The notes: generated by a model not told the origin, from the sequence alone. A DNA stretch of 64,000 nt from Circinella umbellata (GCA_025093555.1 JAIWNF010000045.1:372001-436000); one strand, 5' to 3'; positions 36,944 through 50,142 are shown, numbered from the stretch's first letter. Program-made: numbers and translations.

Positions 36944-37137
36944 CAACTATGACTCGCAATGCTGTTGGGGCGTTTAATATTGGCTTAATTACCATCTCAT
37001 CTCTTCTCTCGACTACTGGAGAACCTATATTCCCTTTTTCCCGTACGAGCTCAAAAAATATCAAGTACACAAGACAAGATCTTGACAATATTTTCAATAC
37101 TGCTATACCTCCGAGTGGTAATTATTGCTCTTTTTAA

Positions 37138-39319
37138 TTGGTGTTTATGTTACGTATCATATTCGATAAAAACAAACTAATATAATTTTTATCATATGGG
37201 CGGATCAGTACAGCACCGACATGAAGTCTGACTAGGAAGTAACTAGGCGAGACACAGTTTTTTTTATTCTTACTTATTATTGGAATTTCAATTACTAAAA
37301 GCCCAGACATTTTATTTAAGCCCAAAACTTCACTAATAAAAATACCATTAAAACATTTTAATTTATTTGCTCACACAACAGCAAATACAGATATAATTAA
37401 CATATGTTGTATCACAATAATATCAACTTCATTGAGTATACATCTACATTATTGTACATGTCAACGATTGTGCTCAAGAAAGCGTAGAGTAAGAATAAAT
37501 GCACGTGTTCTTGGAAGACTATAAAACATTTGAGCTATTGATTTGAGATACTGCTATCTCAAAATTCCATTCACATAAATCCATTACATAAAATTTTAGG
37601 TGAAAAGAAAGAAAAGGTAACCAATAAGTTATAATGAGTAAGCAGCAGTTAGAAGAAAAAAGCCCTCCAGACTTTCCTCACTCTCCTGAAATCATACAAA
37701 TTGATAAGCTTACAGGTTTAGTAGCTTAACTTTTTAAACCTTGCTTCTTGAATTTTTATATATGATACGGCACTACATGTTAAATCGTAATGCTACACAC
37801 ACATAAAAAAAATGCATAATAAGGGTTGTATATTAAGCAAGCTGAACTTTTTTTTCCCACCACCTTCCTTCGTAACCACATATAACTATAATAATAGTCC
37901 CCGCTAGATATTATCTCCTATATGTCAATAATATAACATGTATGTAAATATTGATTAACGAAATCAATACAACTAGATTAATAATCTATATTCTTGTGCA
38001 ATAACTACAATAAATAAAAATTCCTCCTTAAAAAATGATGAAATCCTCTCCGTGTGGGAGTAAATTTAATATGTTTATTCGGCTGTGCATATCCAATGTT
38101 ATCGTGAGAAAAAGTTACGGAAGGGTTAGCTAATAGACAAGGAAGATTCTATCTTTATAAAGCGAACGTCCTTTATTAACTGAAGTTTTGAAAGAATTCA
38201 TAAAACATAATATGCTATATATAAAAAGAAGTTAAATTTCTTCGCGCTCTTTACGTATAATAGCACAATAGAATAAAATAAATAATCACAAGGTGTGTCC
38301 GTGTTGTTACACATGCTTCAGTTGTTATAGCTATGATAATATTCGTAAAATAAAGAGGATATAAATAGTGATCAAACTCATTATGATGTCAACATGACAA
38401 TACTGCGATGTTTCATTAATAAGGATGAGTTATGTAACAATCTGAAGGTGTTATACTAAATTTGGTGTACATACTAAAAAATGATCAAGGTATAAAAGTT
38501 TTGTCATTGTAATAAATTGATAATAATGTTCTTTTATGTTCTTCCATTGATGGTGTCATGAAACCACCCATTTTTTTATTTCAATTGTAATCAATTAGTC
38601 ATGCAGTAATAATAGCTCATTACTACCACCATCACGTCATGATCATCAACTTTGATCCCCTTATCAGAAATAAAGATTAATTAGATGTTTCCAGGTACAG
38701 TATGTAATTCTTAATACATTAAAACAATACAACATTATATGACGTTCCCGTGTCCCAATCAATGGACTTTAATTATATATCCGATGGGAATAGTGTGGGG
38801 CAAACCGGTTCCATATCTGTGTCTATACATACATGACATTCATATTCGATCACAAGGCTGTCTGCAGCTTCGTCATCCAGCTAATATAATAAATAAAAAG
38901 CTGCAGCATATAGCAGTGATCAAAGTATTCAGTTTTTTAATTTAATATATGTAAAAAGGTAACCTATTATCATATAAAAAGAGCTGTTTTTGTTTCAAAT
39001 CCGCTGTAAAATAAAAAAAAAATAATTAAGAAAAAAAAAACATATTTTTTGCCGACGTACATACTTAGGCCTCTTGAGAATTTTTTTTTTCTCTTGTTGA
39101 CATTCACTTTCTGTAAAGAGTAAGAAAACAACAACGATATCATCTATCATGCCATCCATCATAAGACCTTTTTTTTTAGTTATTTCATATAAATAAACAT
39201 TTATGTATGTAGAAATAAATTTACAAAGCCCACCATTTGCTGCGTATTCCTTTTATCTGTTCTTTCTTCTTGTTTTCAACATTATTGACTTTTACACACT
39301 CATCGGCAAAAAAATCAAA
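37138..39319. other. Gene-poor region with one orphan exon-like ORF
   Basis: AT-rich DNA. At 37634-37715 an ATG opens MSKQQLEEKSPPDFPHSPEI and ends at a possible donor (ACAG|GTTTAG). It has coding-like composition, but I found no downstream exon. Nothing else was recognised. Confidence 0.35.
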
Positions 39320-39661
39320 ATGCTCACTCCAACATACCATCGATCTTCTTCATCTTCCCCATCATCATTATTAATGTCATCATCTGTTGCTAACCTTTCT
39401 GCAGCAGCACGATCTTATACGCGATTAGATGAAATACTCTCAAGTTCTAGTAACAAGAGTACTGGTTGTTTAAATGAAGAAAAGCAGCATAATGAAGAAG
39501 CTATTGTTGAAGATGAAGATGAAGACGAAGACTCTGGTGTATTCTTAAACTATCGACCATATCGCTCTTCTCAATTCTATCGTCGTCGGCGATGTTCACT
39601 TTTGGTATCCATGGATTCTTGTCGTATGGAAACAATCTTTGAAGAAAAAGGCGAAGAGTAA
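39320..39661 (+). CDS. Small Ser-rich/acidic protein, unknown function
   Basis: The ORF from the internal Met at 39320 gives 113 residues: MLTPTYHRSSSSSPSSLLMS, SARSYTRLDE-like helical stretch, a poly-Ser patch, an acidic run (EDEDEDEDSGVFL), a basic patch (FYRRRRCSLL) and DSCRMETIFEEKGEE at the end. The codon composition is less AT-biased than the flanks, and an AAAATCAAAATG context precedes the start. The upstream Met at 39203 would add a hydrophobic leader that looks like translated UTR, so I prefer 39320. No family recognised. Confidence 0.55.
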   Translation: MLTPTYHRSSSSSPSSLLMSSSVANLSAAARSYTRLDEILSSSSNKSTGCLNEEKQHNEEAIVEDEDEDEDSGVFLNYRPYRSSQFYRRRRCSLLVSMDSCRMETIFEEKGEE

Positions 39662-42600
39662 TAATAATTGCTTGAAAACTTTTTTTTTGTTTCATTTATT
39701 ATTGCTATATGTGTTTTTTCATATTTTTTTCTATTCATCACCATCATTTTCCATCACAATAGCACCATCATTCTTTTATTCCCTGTATATATTTTATATT
39801 TCTCATGTTAACAACTGATCAAATTGTATTTTCATTACTTGTTATTTTTATTGTTATTAAATTTTTCTTCTCTCTGTTTATGTCCCCGTGACATTTCTAC
39901 CCCTACTCTTTTTCATGTGCATCTTTTTTTAGTGATCACGTTATACAAGGAGATGTTTATGTCTTTTTTTAACTTTTTTTCTTAATGTGGACTAAGCAAA
40001 AACAAGTTTTTTATGATATTGTGCTTTCTTTATATAGTATAATTTATAAGCCAAGAATTCTTTTTACTAATGATAAAGATGGCGTAGTATAGTATTTATT
40101 CATGTTGTTAATGTTGTAAGCACGTTGTTCAAAAATCATCGAGAGTGCGAGAAAATGGTCGCATGTATGTAGTTAGACCTTATATATGCCTCTTGTCTTA
40201 AATCTACTTTATCCGTCGCGTCAGTAAAGCTGTGAGTCAAATTAATGCCCATCAGTTCAAGTAATCTGATAATCACAAATATTAAAAAAATGACGAATAA
40301 AAAAAATAGTATGACACTCATACACAAAAAAAGGACAACGTTCTTAGTAATATACAGTTATTTTTAGTAAAAACGTTACTGTATTACTCGTGATTTGACC
40401 CGGACTTTCTTGTTCTTCTAATTAACATACAAGAAAATTATTATTGTCTTATCAAGTCTCTCGTCCTTTCCAAGAAAAACATTGTACAACATTTACTTTC
40501 AGTGTTCACTTAAACGTTTTCTGATAAATCAAGAACAAAATGATAGACGTTGTCATTATCTCATCTCTATGCATGTCTAACAGAAAGAATAGATTTAACA
40601 TTATAAATAGTATAAATGTTTCACTTTTTGCTGTTGGTTTCTTCTTTTTACTTACAGTATATGATAGTTATTTTTTTTTTTTTTTTTTGAAAAATAAGGT
40701 AATAACATATAATTATTTTCTACACAAATAGGTCACCTATTATTGTAGTAAATAAATAATGCTTCATTGTCTGTAATATCATTTAAAGCACTTCCTTTTG
40801 TTGAAACTAAAATCTTATCATACAAATAAAAAGTATCGATAAGATCTAATAATTATTATTACTATCTTGCGTATGCTTTTTCAGATATTGACACCTAACA
40901 TTACGTTAATATACTTATTTTATAAACTTTTAATGACCGACTACGTACTACGTTGTAATGCTTAGTGCAGGCCCCTATGAAACTTCACAAAAACGATAAA
41001 AAGTGATGAAAACTCGGTAGTTAAGTTGGTTTTCGGTTACTATTTCAAACTGAGGGGCTTTTGTCCTCATATAGCTTACTAACATAGATTATACAAGAAG
41101 CTTTTAATACTAAAAGAACCACATACCTTTTGCAAAATTATTAATGTTCTGTGAAAGTGAGGATACAACATTTAGAAATAGGTACTGGGTCAATTATATA
41201 TAAAGTAGTCACCACGGAATAACATTAGCTTGTGAATAAAAGTTACCATTCTGGGGTTTTTTCCCCACAATTTATCTTCCCACCTATTATTACCCATAAT
41301 AGTATACAGCTTTTGTACCAAATAACGTGGCTATTGACGCTGGTATTCTCAGTTAAAATGGAAATAAATTTTATTTGGAAAAATACAAATGGCAACATTA
41401 TATTATTACTCCCTACTTCTTACATCAGAATCGATTATACTTCATCTTGAAGACCAAATGATGATATCAATTTTTATTCAATCAAACTGCGTAAGTGATT
41501 TTTTTCCCAAACATCTTAATATTCGTGCTGGTAAGGATAATAAAGGTTAGCATCATTATTATTTACCGACGGCATATAAGCGGGTTCAACAAAATACATC
41601 ATTTATAACTAACTATTTCTGTAATAGTATCTTTGAAAAATTTAACTATGCTTCATCTTCTTGGCCGTTTTTTTTTTTACCAATAACTGTTTTTATCCAA
41701 TCAAAACTATACTTATAAAAGTACATTCCAGCATAGATCGTGTGTTCTTTTTCCCCGCAGCCTTTTCCTTCTAGCTCAAATGAGGAAATAAAAGGAAGAA
41801 GTTGTGCACAGAACATCTCTCAGTCTTACTTTTGGTAGCACTTAATTTTTCTGTTATTGGCTTCTTCATGATAGTTCGCCGGGCCCCCACGTTTCTACTT
41901 TTATTGAACGATGACCCCAATTTTGCAGAAAAGTAATCATTCAATTTTAGGCAGTTTATAAATACAAAAATAAATGAACTCTCTAAAAAGTTGGAAAATT
42001 CGCTTATTTGCGAAAATCGACCATAAACATTTCAGTACGTACGTAAAAGCTTTAAAAAATGTCGAAGACCAATGAACAATTGTCTATATTAAAGAGCATT
42101 TATTCATCAATTAGATGTTGTTTACTTTAAATGTGCTAGTGTTAAGATTACGTCCTTGGTGTTCCTTTTTTTTTTTGGGAAGAGAGGTATTATAATATTT
42201 ATTAGAACAGGTATTGCAATAAGCTGTATTTTAACGGGAAATAGCTGAATTAGGCTGAAAGAATAATGATTTTCTGGTACGATTTAGTTTATTATATAGG
42301 TATGAAGTTTTCTCCACCTTACACAAAATTTTATATTATACCGTGTGGGAGTGAAGAGGTGATTTTTATAGCGTGAATTATCACTTGGATTTTTCGCTTT
42401 GCACAATGAAGACACATGGCCTTTTTATTATTATGATGGTACCTGCTGTGCGATCTTAATAAAAGCACTTTTTTCTTTTTCTAAAAGAAAACTAAAAATT
42501 ATTAGTTTACGAGCCGTCCCACAAAAAGGAAAAGAAAAAAGAAAGTAACAATAAATAAATAAATAAATTGATTTTATATTGATTCAAACTTAAATATTAT

Positions 42601-43200
42601 CCATGTTCTGTTTTGTTTTATTCGCAAAATTGTGTTAGCTTTTTTTTCGACCTTCAAGTAAACTTGGTAGGGTAAACTTTTTATAAAGAAGTCGAAAGCG
42701 CCTTCATAATATAACCAAACTTAGTATAAAAGTTCAATAGAAATCATTTTTTAAAAGGAAGAATACACATACTAATGTTACACTCCGTTACTTGTACTAC
42801 AATACATCTACGTTTACTTATTCTACCTTTTTAATGTTTCATATATATTGAACGAAGATCTTTCTAATTGTAATACAAAGAACGGTATCTTTAAAAAGAA
42901 AATATTCTCACCTTCTATTAAAGAATTAATTGGGAAAACTGAATTTCTTAAAGTTACACCAATATGGAACCGAGGATCAATTCTGCTAATACGTAATAAT
43001 AATGCTAATAACAATAATGTAGGGTCCATCATTATTATTATAAAGCATATATGTTCTTGTAAGAACCAAACTTCTTTTGGAATGAGAATCAAAAAGTGTA
43101 TATAAGGATCGATTATTTTGACAGATCGAAAAATAAAATCAATCAACAACTTCTTTTCTTTTTTTTTTCTCTTCACCCTTCACTTTCATTTCTTAATACA
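39662..43200. other. 3.5-kb region without a recognisable gene
   Basis: AT-rich DNA with only short ORFs lacking motifs. The last about 150 bases form the promoter and leader of the glucoamylase gene, with a CT-rich stretch at 43150-43190 before the ATG. Confidence 0.4.
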
Positions 43201-45163
43201 ATGAAGCTTTCTGTTCTTGCCGCCACATTACTTTTGACTTTGGCCACGCCAGCATTTTCAGTTCCTATTGAACAAGCTGCTGAAAGCAGCAGTGATGGTA
43301 CTCCTACTACAACTGCTACTGCTGCTCCTAAGGCTTCTAGTTCATCTTCTCCTGGCGATGGAGGTGATAGTGATCTTGCTGCTTGGATTGAGGAAGAAAC
43401 CGCTTTCGCTCAAAAGAGTATGTTTGCCAACTTCAACCCTGAAGGTTCTGTTCCTGGTTTCATCGCTGCTTCCCCATCCAAGGACCAACCTGTAAGAGAC
43501 TCCTTTTTTTTGTCACTCACCAATCACAACTTATTAATAGTTGACATGAAATATTATAAAAATACTAAATAATTTCTTTTCAATTATCATTTATAGGATT
43601 ACTTCTACGCATGGACCCGTGATTCTTCTTTAACAATGCGATCTGCATTACACGTGTATAACACTTCACCTAGTGAAGAAGTTGCTGGTTATTTGGAAGA
43701 TTTTGTTACCTTCCAAGTAAATGCAATGGGTCAAAAAACTGAGTGCGACTGTCTTGGAGAACCAAAGTAAGAAACTATGAATTAATGTTGTCTAATTATA
43801 ATGTTTATGCTCAATGCAGTATTTTCTGTGAAATTTCTTTACTCAAACCCAACCCTTTTCTGACCATCACTATTTAATAGATTCAATGCTGATGGTAGCA
43901 GTTTTACTGGTCCTTGGGGTAGACCTCAAAATGATGGTCCAGGTAAAAATATTGAAATCATTTTTGTATTAAGAGACTGTGTTATTATGTACTGTGCTCA
44001 TTTGGCTAATATAATTTAATGCTTTTTTTTTCACATGTGTAAAAAAAATTAGCTGAGCGTGCCACTGCCATGATTTTAGTTGCAGAAGCTTTGGGTGACA
44101 ATTCAACCATTGGTGAAGAAATCAAGACAGCTGTCAAGAAAGATCTTGATTATATTGTCGAGACTTGGCAAACACCTTGCTTTGATTTGTGGGAAGAAAT
44201 CTCTTCTGTTTCCTTCTTCACGTAAGTAGCAACATCATTTTTATTATATTTTGGTCATGATATGAGTATAGTACGTAACAGAGTATCTTACTAATTGTAT
44301 ATCACGTTGTTTTGAATTTACATTTTTATATATATAGTTTGATGGTAATGCGTAAGGGTCTTACTGATGGTGCTAAGTTCTTGGGTGATGACTCATATAC
44401 ATCCACTGCCAGTGAAATTGAAGCTAAGCTCAAGACTTTCGTTGGCGATAAGGGATATATCGAAGCTTCTCAAGATCGTGATGGTGGTCTTGACTACAAG
44501 ACTTCTGGCCTTGACACTTCGACTCTTATTGCTGCTAACGTCGCTAGTTTGGGTGATGGTTTCTATACTCCTGGTTCTGATGCTGTAAGTAGTGAAGCGA
44601 TGGAAGAGATATATATATAAGCAAAAACAATTACTAATAGTGTGCTATCAATATAGATTCTTGCTACTTCTTTGGCAATCAAGGAATCTATGGCTGATTT
44701 GTATGCTATTAACGCCGATTCTGAATCCGAAGGTGTCTCTTATGCTATTGGTCGTTATCCTGAAGACAAGTACGATGGTATCGGTAACAGTATTGCCAAT
44801 CCTTGGTTCTTGTGTACTTTGGCATTTGCTGAAACTTACTACCGTGCTATTGAAGAATGGAAATCGGCTGGATCGATTGAAGTAACTGCAACAAGTGCCG
44901 CATTCTTCAAACAATTTGACTCTGCTGCTGCTGAAGGAACTACTTATAAGGCTGATTCAGAAGAATTCGACGCAGTGGTCAAGGGCGTAGCTGCTGAAGC
45001 TGATACGTATTTCAAGCGTGTTCAAAAGCATGCCACCAATAATGAAATGAGTGAACAATTTAATAAGGATACTGGTGAAGAAACTGGTGCCAAGAATTTG
45101 ACTTGGTCATACTCTGCATTTATTACCGCTGCTGCTGCTTACTCTGGTAAACCCGCTGCCTAA
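43201..45163 (+). CDS. Secreted glucoamylase, glycoside hydrolase family 15
   Basis: Six exons (43201-43491, 43597-43766, 43881-43942, 44053-44221, 44338-44584, 44657-45163) give 481 residues. A signal peptide (MKLSVLAATLLLTLATPAFS) is followed by a Ser/Thr/Ala-rich, probably O-glycosylated linker and the GH15 (alpha/alpha)6 domain. Family blocks are DYFYAWTRDSSLTMRSAL, GSSFTGPWGRPQNDGPA, PCFDLWEEISSVSFF (general acid Glu), YAIGRYPEDKYDG, NPWFLCTLAFAETYY and MSEQFNKDTGEETGA with NLTWSYSAF (general base Glu). It releases glucose from starch ends. No CBM21 (as in Rhizopus glucoamylase) or CBM20 starch-binding domain is present. The upstream in-frame Met at 43096 is in the leader; 43201 begins the signal peptide. 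Confidence 0.97.
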
Positions 45164-45374
45164 TTGACTGTTAGAAAATGATAGGGATAACTTTTAGCAT
45201 GCAATAAAATATATGTATATTATTCACCATTATTATTATTATTATTATTATTATCATTAAACTCTTATCAAACCTATTTATTTATCTTTGACGCTCTCAA
45301 TTCCTTCTAAAAGCTTTTTTCATATTATAAATATAATATATACTGACTAAAATTTTTTTCCCCTTCAGCACGGG

Positions 45375-45388
45375 GTTGCCATAGCAAC
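45375..45388 (+). promoter_or_regulatory. RFX-type X-box (perfect consensus)
   Basis: GTTGCCATAGCAAC matches the RFX consensus GTNRCC-N(0-3)-RGYAAC at every position. It lies between two convergent genes, so its target is unclear. Confidence 0.4.
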
Positions 45389-45888
45389 CTTACATGGTTT
45401 TCAAATACTGTTGTCCAAATAGCAATGTAATAGAATCACATTCACATAGACTATAACACCATGATGAGAATATATTTTTCAAAGAGTATTTCATTTTTAA
45501 TCATTTTCATTGTTTAATAACATATATATACAAACGTATATAGATGTCCCCAAAGGAATCCAGCGAATGACATTTGAACCCAATATATAAAATACATTGA
45601 AATGCCAAAAACGCATGGGATCAACAGTGGAGGTATAAGTACTCTTGTTTCTATATGACTCAAGCTTTGTCAACGGACAGCGAAAAGAGGCTGTTTAGAA
45701 GAAAACATAAAGTTTTTTTCCTGACAAAGGATCTAAGGTAGAAACGGTTTAAAGAAAAAAACACGAGAGTTTGTCGTCGAAACACTTCTTTTATAGAAGT
45801 GAAAAATTTTTTAAGACGGAGCTTTGAAAAAAAAAAAAAAGAAGTATTTTATTTTTTTTATTTACGCCACACAAATACCTCCAGATAA

Positions 45889-45902
45889 TATTGCCATAGT
45901 AA
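45889..45902 (+). promoter_or_regulatory. X-box-like site
   Basis: ATTGCCATAGTAAC differs from the X-box consensus only at the first base. It lies 500 bases from the perfect site at 45375. Confidence 0.25.
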
Positions 45903-46062
45903 CTACCCAACCAACATGCATGGCAACAAGAAGTAAACTATGGGAAACACTTTCACTATTTGTAATTTTTGTTGAAGAAAATAAAAAGAAACTTAAAATG
46001 AATAACTTGTTTGTTGATAGAATGGTATATGCAAACAAATATATATATATATATATTTTCTT

Positions 46063-48822
46063 TTACCTCCAAAAATCCAACATGGCCAAGATAACGACTG
46101 GATACAGAATAGCGGGTGATGGAGCATATGGAGAACAAGGGTAAGTACATGTTGCAATCTAACAAATTTATTCATTTTAGTATCAATCATCGTATGATTA
46201 AGTTTTGAAAAACCCTATTTATGATAACTTACCTTTAATAATGCAGTTATCGTCTTGACAGTACGTATACCAATCAAATCACTTCGGAACCCATTAAACA
46301 TAGTAGGAGGAACTGGAATGTCCGGATTATCACTATTACTAATAAGAAGTTCATTCTCGCTACTAATATAATCCATATTCATCTTTCTTCTTTTACTGCC
46401 AATTGATCCTTGGGAACTTTCTCGTTTGGTTTTTGTTGTTCTACTTGCCAATCCAGCGTCATTTTCTTCTTCCATGGGATCATCTTCTTGCTCTTTTTCT
46501 TCCATCCACGAATCCATCATATTGTCTTTCCTTCCTTCATGATGAATTTCTTCCCTATCCATTCCAACTTCTTCTTCACTTGGTGTAATTGCACGTATTT
46601 TACTCCCTATATCCAGCATAGAAGGTTCGTTTTTAATGATTCCTGGTGAAAAATATCCATCTTGTGTTCGCCACGAACGTCGCCTACCCCCTCCTTTTTT
46701 CATTTTGGCTGATGTTGGTGACGTATTATTACCGTTACTGTCCCCATGTATACTACCAGTACCATGGCTATTACTACCATTATTATTTACTAAGCCATCG
46801 CCCCCAGGAGGACAAGTGGTAGTGGTAGTACCACCAAACAGAGATGAATCATCCATATACAATGGTTGAGGTATTTGTTCAAGTTGTGCAAGAATTTCTT
46901 GACATGAAGGTCGCTTTTCCGGATCAGTTGATAATAACATTCGAATTAAAAGTTTGAGCTCGTGAGGTATTTGTTCTGGCACACCTTGTTGTCGCATAGA
47001 TTCAACAAGTGATGGATCTCCTATATTATTTCCTTCTTTGTATATATCGAAACGATTTTTCGGGAATTCCACTCTATATATCATAAAAAGGGAAATTAAT
47101 TTTTCCATGTTATTTACCTCATTCTACTTTGTCATATATAAAATTCTAGATAAGAAGTATTAAATTTCTAGAGCTTTACTACTTACTCTCTAAATGCCAA
47201 TATTTCATCTCGAAGAATATCAATATCATCTACGTTGGTGTAAGGTAATCGTGTGTAGCATAAATAATATAAGACCATTCCCAACGACCACATATCTGCT
47301 TTAGGTGAATATTCTTTGACATGTCGACCACGTGGATCTAATCGAACGTGCTCTGGTGCCATAAACTCAAGTGTTCCTGTTGCTCCTGTTCGATCTGCGT
47401 CAGGTACTCCTTCCAAATCTTCACATTCTCCAAAATCTGATATGAGTACACGTGGGCTTATACAATAGATTTTTTCAAGTAAAATTATGAGTGTATTCAA
47501 TTTTCAAACCATTATTATATATATCAAGAGAAAAAATAAGCGAAAAAAAATAGAAAAATTCAAGCTCACATGCCACGGAATCCAAATGCGCCACGCCATT
47601 CATTCGATTGATCATGAGAGCCTTTTCGTTCGTCCCATTTTAATAATAAGTTGGGTGGTTTTAAATCACGATGAACAATATTTTGTTGATGTAAATGGGC
47701 CAATCCTTCCACAATATCCAGAAATAATGATAGGATTTCTTGCATACTTAGCAATCGTTTTTGTGTACTATGATGTGAAGATGATGTAGACGTATCTTCT
47801 TGTTGATGTTCTTGCAGCTGCCTTCTGATACGTTCTCGTTTTCGTTGTTTTGCAGATTTAGGCTTTTCGCTTTTATTGGATTGTTTACTATCAGATGTTG
47901 GTAAAATTTCTGGCTCCATATATTCTTCCAAGTTTCCACCATTGGCACATTCCTATAAAATATAGATATGTTTATATAGAGTTAATACCTACTTGGTACA
48001 TTTATTAGATTATTATTTCTCTTTTTCTTTTATTGTACACTGACCATGAGTATAAAGAGACAAGGGATTTCAGGTCCTGGATTATATATTATTTAATTGT
48101 TTAATATCTCAAATTGTATAACAAGGCATTAAATAAGACAGGAAAACAAAAGCTTTTTAGAAAGAAACTTATTACTAAGACTAACTACTTACCAAAAGGT
48201 GTCAACCGATTATATTCAAGCCATGCATGCTTATAATTTATAATGTTTGGATGATGAAGTCGTTCCAGCAAATGGACTTCACGTAACATTTTCACAAGCC
48301 AAGAATGATTATTTCCAACAGCCACTTTTTTAACTGCATATTTCCCCAATTTGACGCCATCCAATTCATGCTGTAAGAAAAAAAAGGTTATATAAATAAA
48401 GTCTTTTTCTTTTCAAAAATAAGAAATAGAATTATTTGATTATTAATACGTACCTCACACAAAAACACACTACCACGAAAACCACGCCCAAGCTTTTTCC
48501 TTTCGACAAAGAACTTTTCATAATATCCTTCATTAAATGCATTGTCATTTAAGTGAATGGTACTTCCGTGAGATGTTGCTGTTTGACCTTGAGTTGTACG
48601 GGGAGATCTAAAGTTTTAAAAGAGATTTATATTTTATTGTCATATGCAATACCAAAAGCAACGATATACTTCGATCATCATTCAAAAAGAAAAAGACTTA
48701 CTGTACAGGTGTTGTTGATGCTAATAATCTAAAATAATTTCGATCCATAAAATCAGGTTGACGATAGCTCTCCTAAATAGAAAAAAAAATTGTTGGTTTA
48801 TCACATCCAAGATGAAATTAAG

Positions 48823-48856
<34 letters not shown>

Positions 48857-49629
48857 TAGAGACTTTACCTCTTCTGAAGTATTATGTTGTCGTGAGAATG
48901 GACGGTGACATAGTGGACATTCACTTGAAGTAGGACCCAACTAAAATACATTGAAATCGGTTATTAAATCTACGTAAATGTTTTGTATTTACAATAAAAT
49001 TCTAAATAGATAGATAGATAGATTACCTGTATAGGAGAAGTAGTCGATCTTTGTGTATCATTATTATTATATAATTGTCGACGTACGGTTACCATTCGAC
49101 TTTCTCGGTTATAAAGTACCATTTGACCATTAACATTATTTTGTCTATCATAATCAAATTAAAATATAATAGTAATAATAGCATAAGCAAGTTTTCTTTT
49201 CTATATCTTTTTTGTTTAAATTGACAGGAAAAGAAAGTTAACATACGAAATCACTGTCCATTCACGATATGGAACAATTTCGTTTGAAGCTCGATGTTGT
49301 GAATAAGGACTACGAGCAATGGCTAACATGTCTGAATCTTCACCAGATGTTGTAGCAGAAAAAGAGGAAGATAATAACGATGGAGGTGATGATGGTATGA
49401 AAGATGCTCCACGTTGATGACCTACTGATTGAGCCCTTTGTCTTCCCATGGTGGGTAATGTTGCAAATGGGTCAGTTGAGAATCTATGACGAGGACTAGT
49501 AGGTGAAGGTTCATAATCGCTTGGTAAGTAAGGAAGTGGAAGTGGTACACGAGGAATGAAATCGGGTCGATGACGTTGTAATTCAGCTTCACTGGATCTT
49601 CGAACATTACGATGATCTTTTTCTGGCAT
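46063..49629 (-). CDS. IKS1: Iks1-like serine/threonine protein kinase
   Basis: A gene of about ten exons from ATG 49629 (MPEKDHRNVRRSSEAEL) to stop 46063. The N-terminal third is Ser/Pro-rich, with a zinc-like pair CPLCHRPFSRQHN. The kinase begins EGYYEKFFVERKKLGRGFRG, then YAVKKVAVGNNHSWLVKMLR (the VAIK-type Lys), FILMECANGGNLEEYM, a charged insert, VHRDLKPPNLLLKW (catalytic loop), LISDFGECEDLEGVP (DFG), ATGTLEFMAPEH and DMWSLGMVLYYLCYTRLPY. The GYYEKFF and AVKKVAVGN segments are typical of yeast Iks1. The exon read to 46215 continues through a GTAAGT intron to a final exon (CTYPCSPYAPSPAILYPVVI, LAMLDFWR-stop), a hydrophobic tail. The C-terminal region between is Ser/Asp-rich. Confidence 0.88.
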
Positions 49630-50142
49630 TTTTTTTATTCGTTTCTTTATTAAAAAGTAGTTTATGTCAAAAAGGAGGAAAAGCAAAAATTAAAAAGTTA
49701 TAGACGCTTATGCATGAATTTCTTTTCAACTGGGGCGGGGTGAATTTTAATTCTTTATTTTCTCACACCACTATTTTATGATTGGTTATTTCCAAGTCTT
49801 TTCATTTATTGATTTACTATTCCACTTATATAGAGCATATTATGCTCTCAGAATCCATACTCACATATTACTATAACAAGGCTTATTATTTATACAAGTA
49901 TAAAAAAAGGCCTTTTTATATAGTAAAATAAATGATTGTTATATTTACATGTACCAGATCTCATTATATTATTAACACTCTCTCTGTTTTATTGCTGTCA
50001 ACACGGATCTTTTGTTGTCAAACCAAGCTTCTGTCAAATCATAACTTATTAACATTCTCTTTAGTAAATTAATATTGATATGATAGCAGCTTTTATAAGT
50101 TTATTTTTTATCGATCCTTCATTAATTTTATAGTTAAGAAAA
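49630..50142. other. Intergenic region upstream of the Iks1-like kinase
   Basis: Promoter side of the kinase and 3' flank of the small gene at 50143. AT-rich; no gene recognised. Confidence 0.35.

Larger units (their letters stand above)
35325..37137 (+). pseudogene. Fanzor/TnpB-like RuvC nuclease relic, interrupted by a LINE tail
   Basis: RuvC-I: FISSSDPGLVVTTCTIG, with the Asp codon at 35368-35370. A basic helical block follows (RDRKTRSLLDTLAHKKLVAK, then NAKVIHSFGAWK). RuvC-II: KVIEVDEYLSSAVCPYCFQR, with Glu at 36058-36060 and the first Cys pair of a zinc ribbon; the second pair is KTCNNPHCPSRTTN. The ribbon stops at a 14-bp duplication (36186-36199). Past the inserted LINE, the second copy (36930-36943) resumes in the same frame with TMTRNAVGAFNIGLI, the RuvC-III block (usual form RDxNAAxNI). 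The RuvC-III Asp is Thr here, and several stops and frame breaks lie between 35485 and 36000, so it cannot be active. Fanzors are eukaryotic RNA-guided nucleases related to TnpB. The order D, E, zinc ribbon, NA..NI supports the call; no guide RNA was identified. Confidence 0.62.
45164..46062. other. Convergent intergenic region with X-box-like sites
   Basis: The 3' flanks of the glucoamylase and the kinase gene. An ATT trinucleotide run lies at 45230-45255. No gene recognised. Confidence 0.4.

Noticed and set aside
38739..38945. Small ORF containing GKPVPYLC, similar to the LINE tail GKPVPCWC
   Set aside because: The similarity is only a few residues, and nothing else around it matches the LINE.
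46410..46869. Plus-strand ORFs of 77-79 residues
   Set aside because: Antisense shadows of the Ser/Asp-rich C-terminal region of the Iks1-like kinase.
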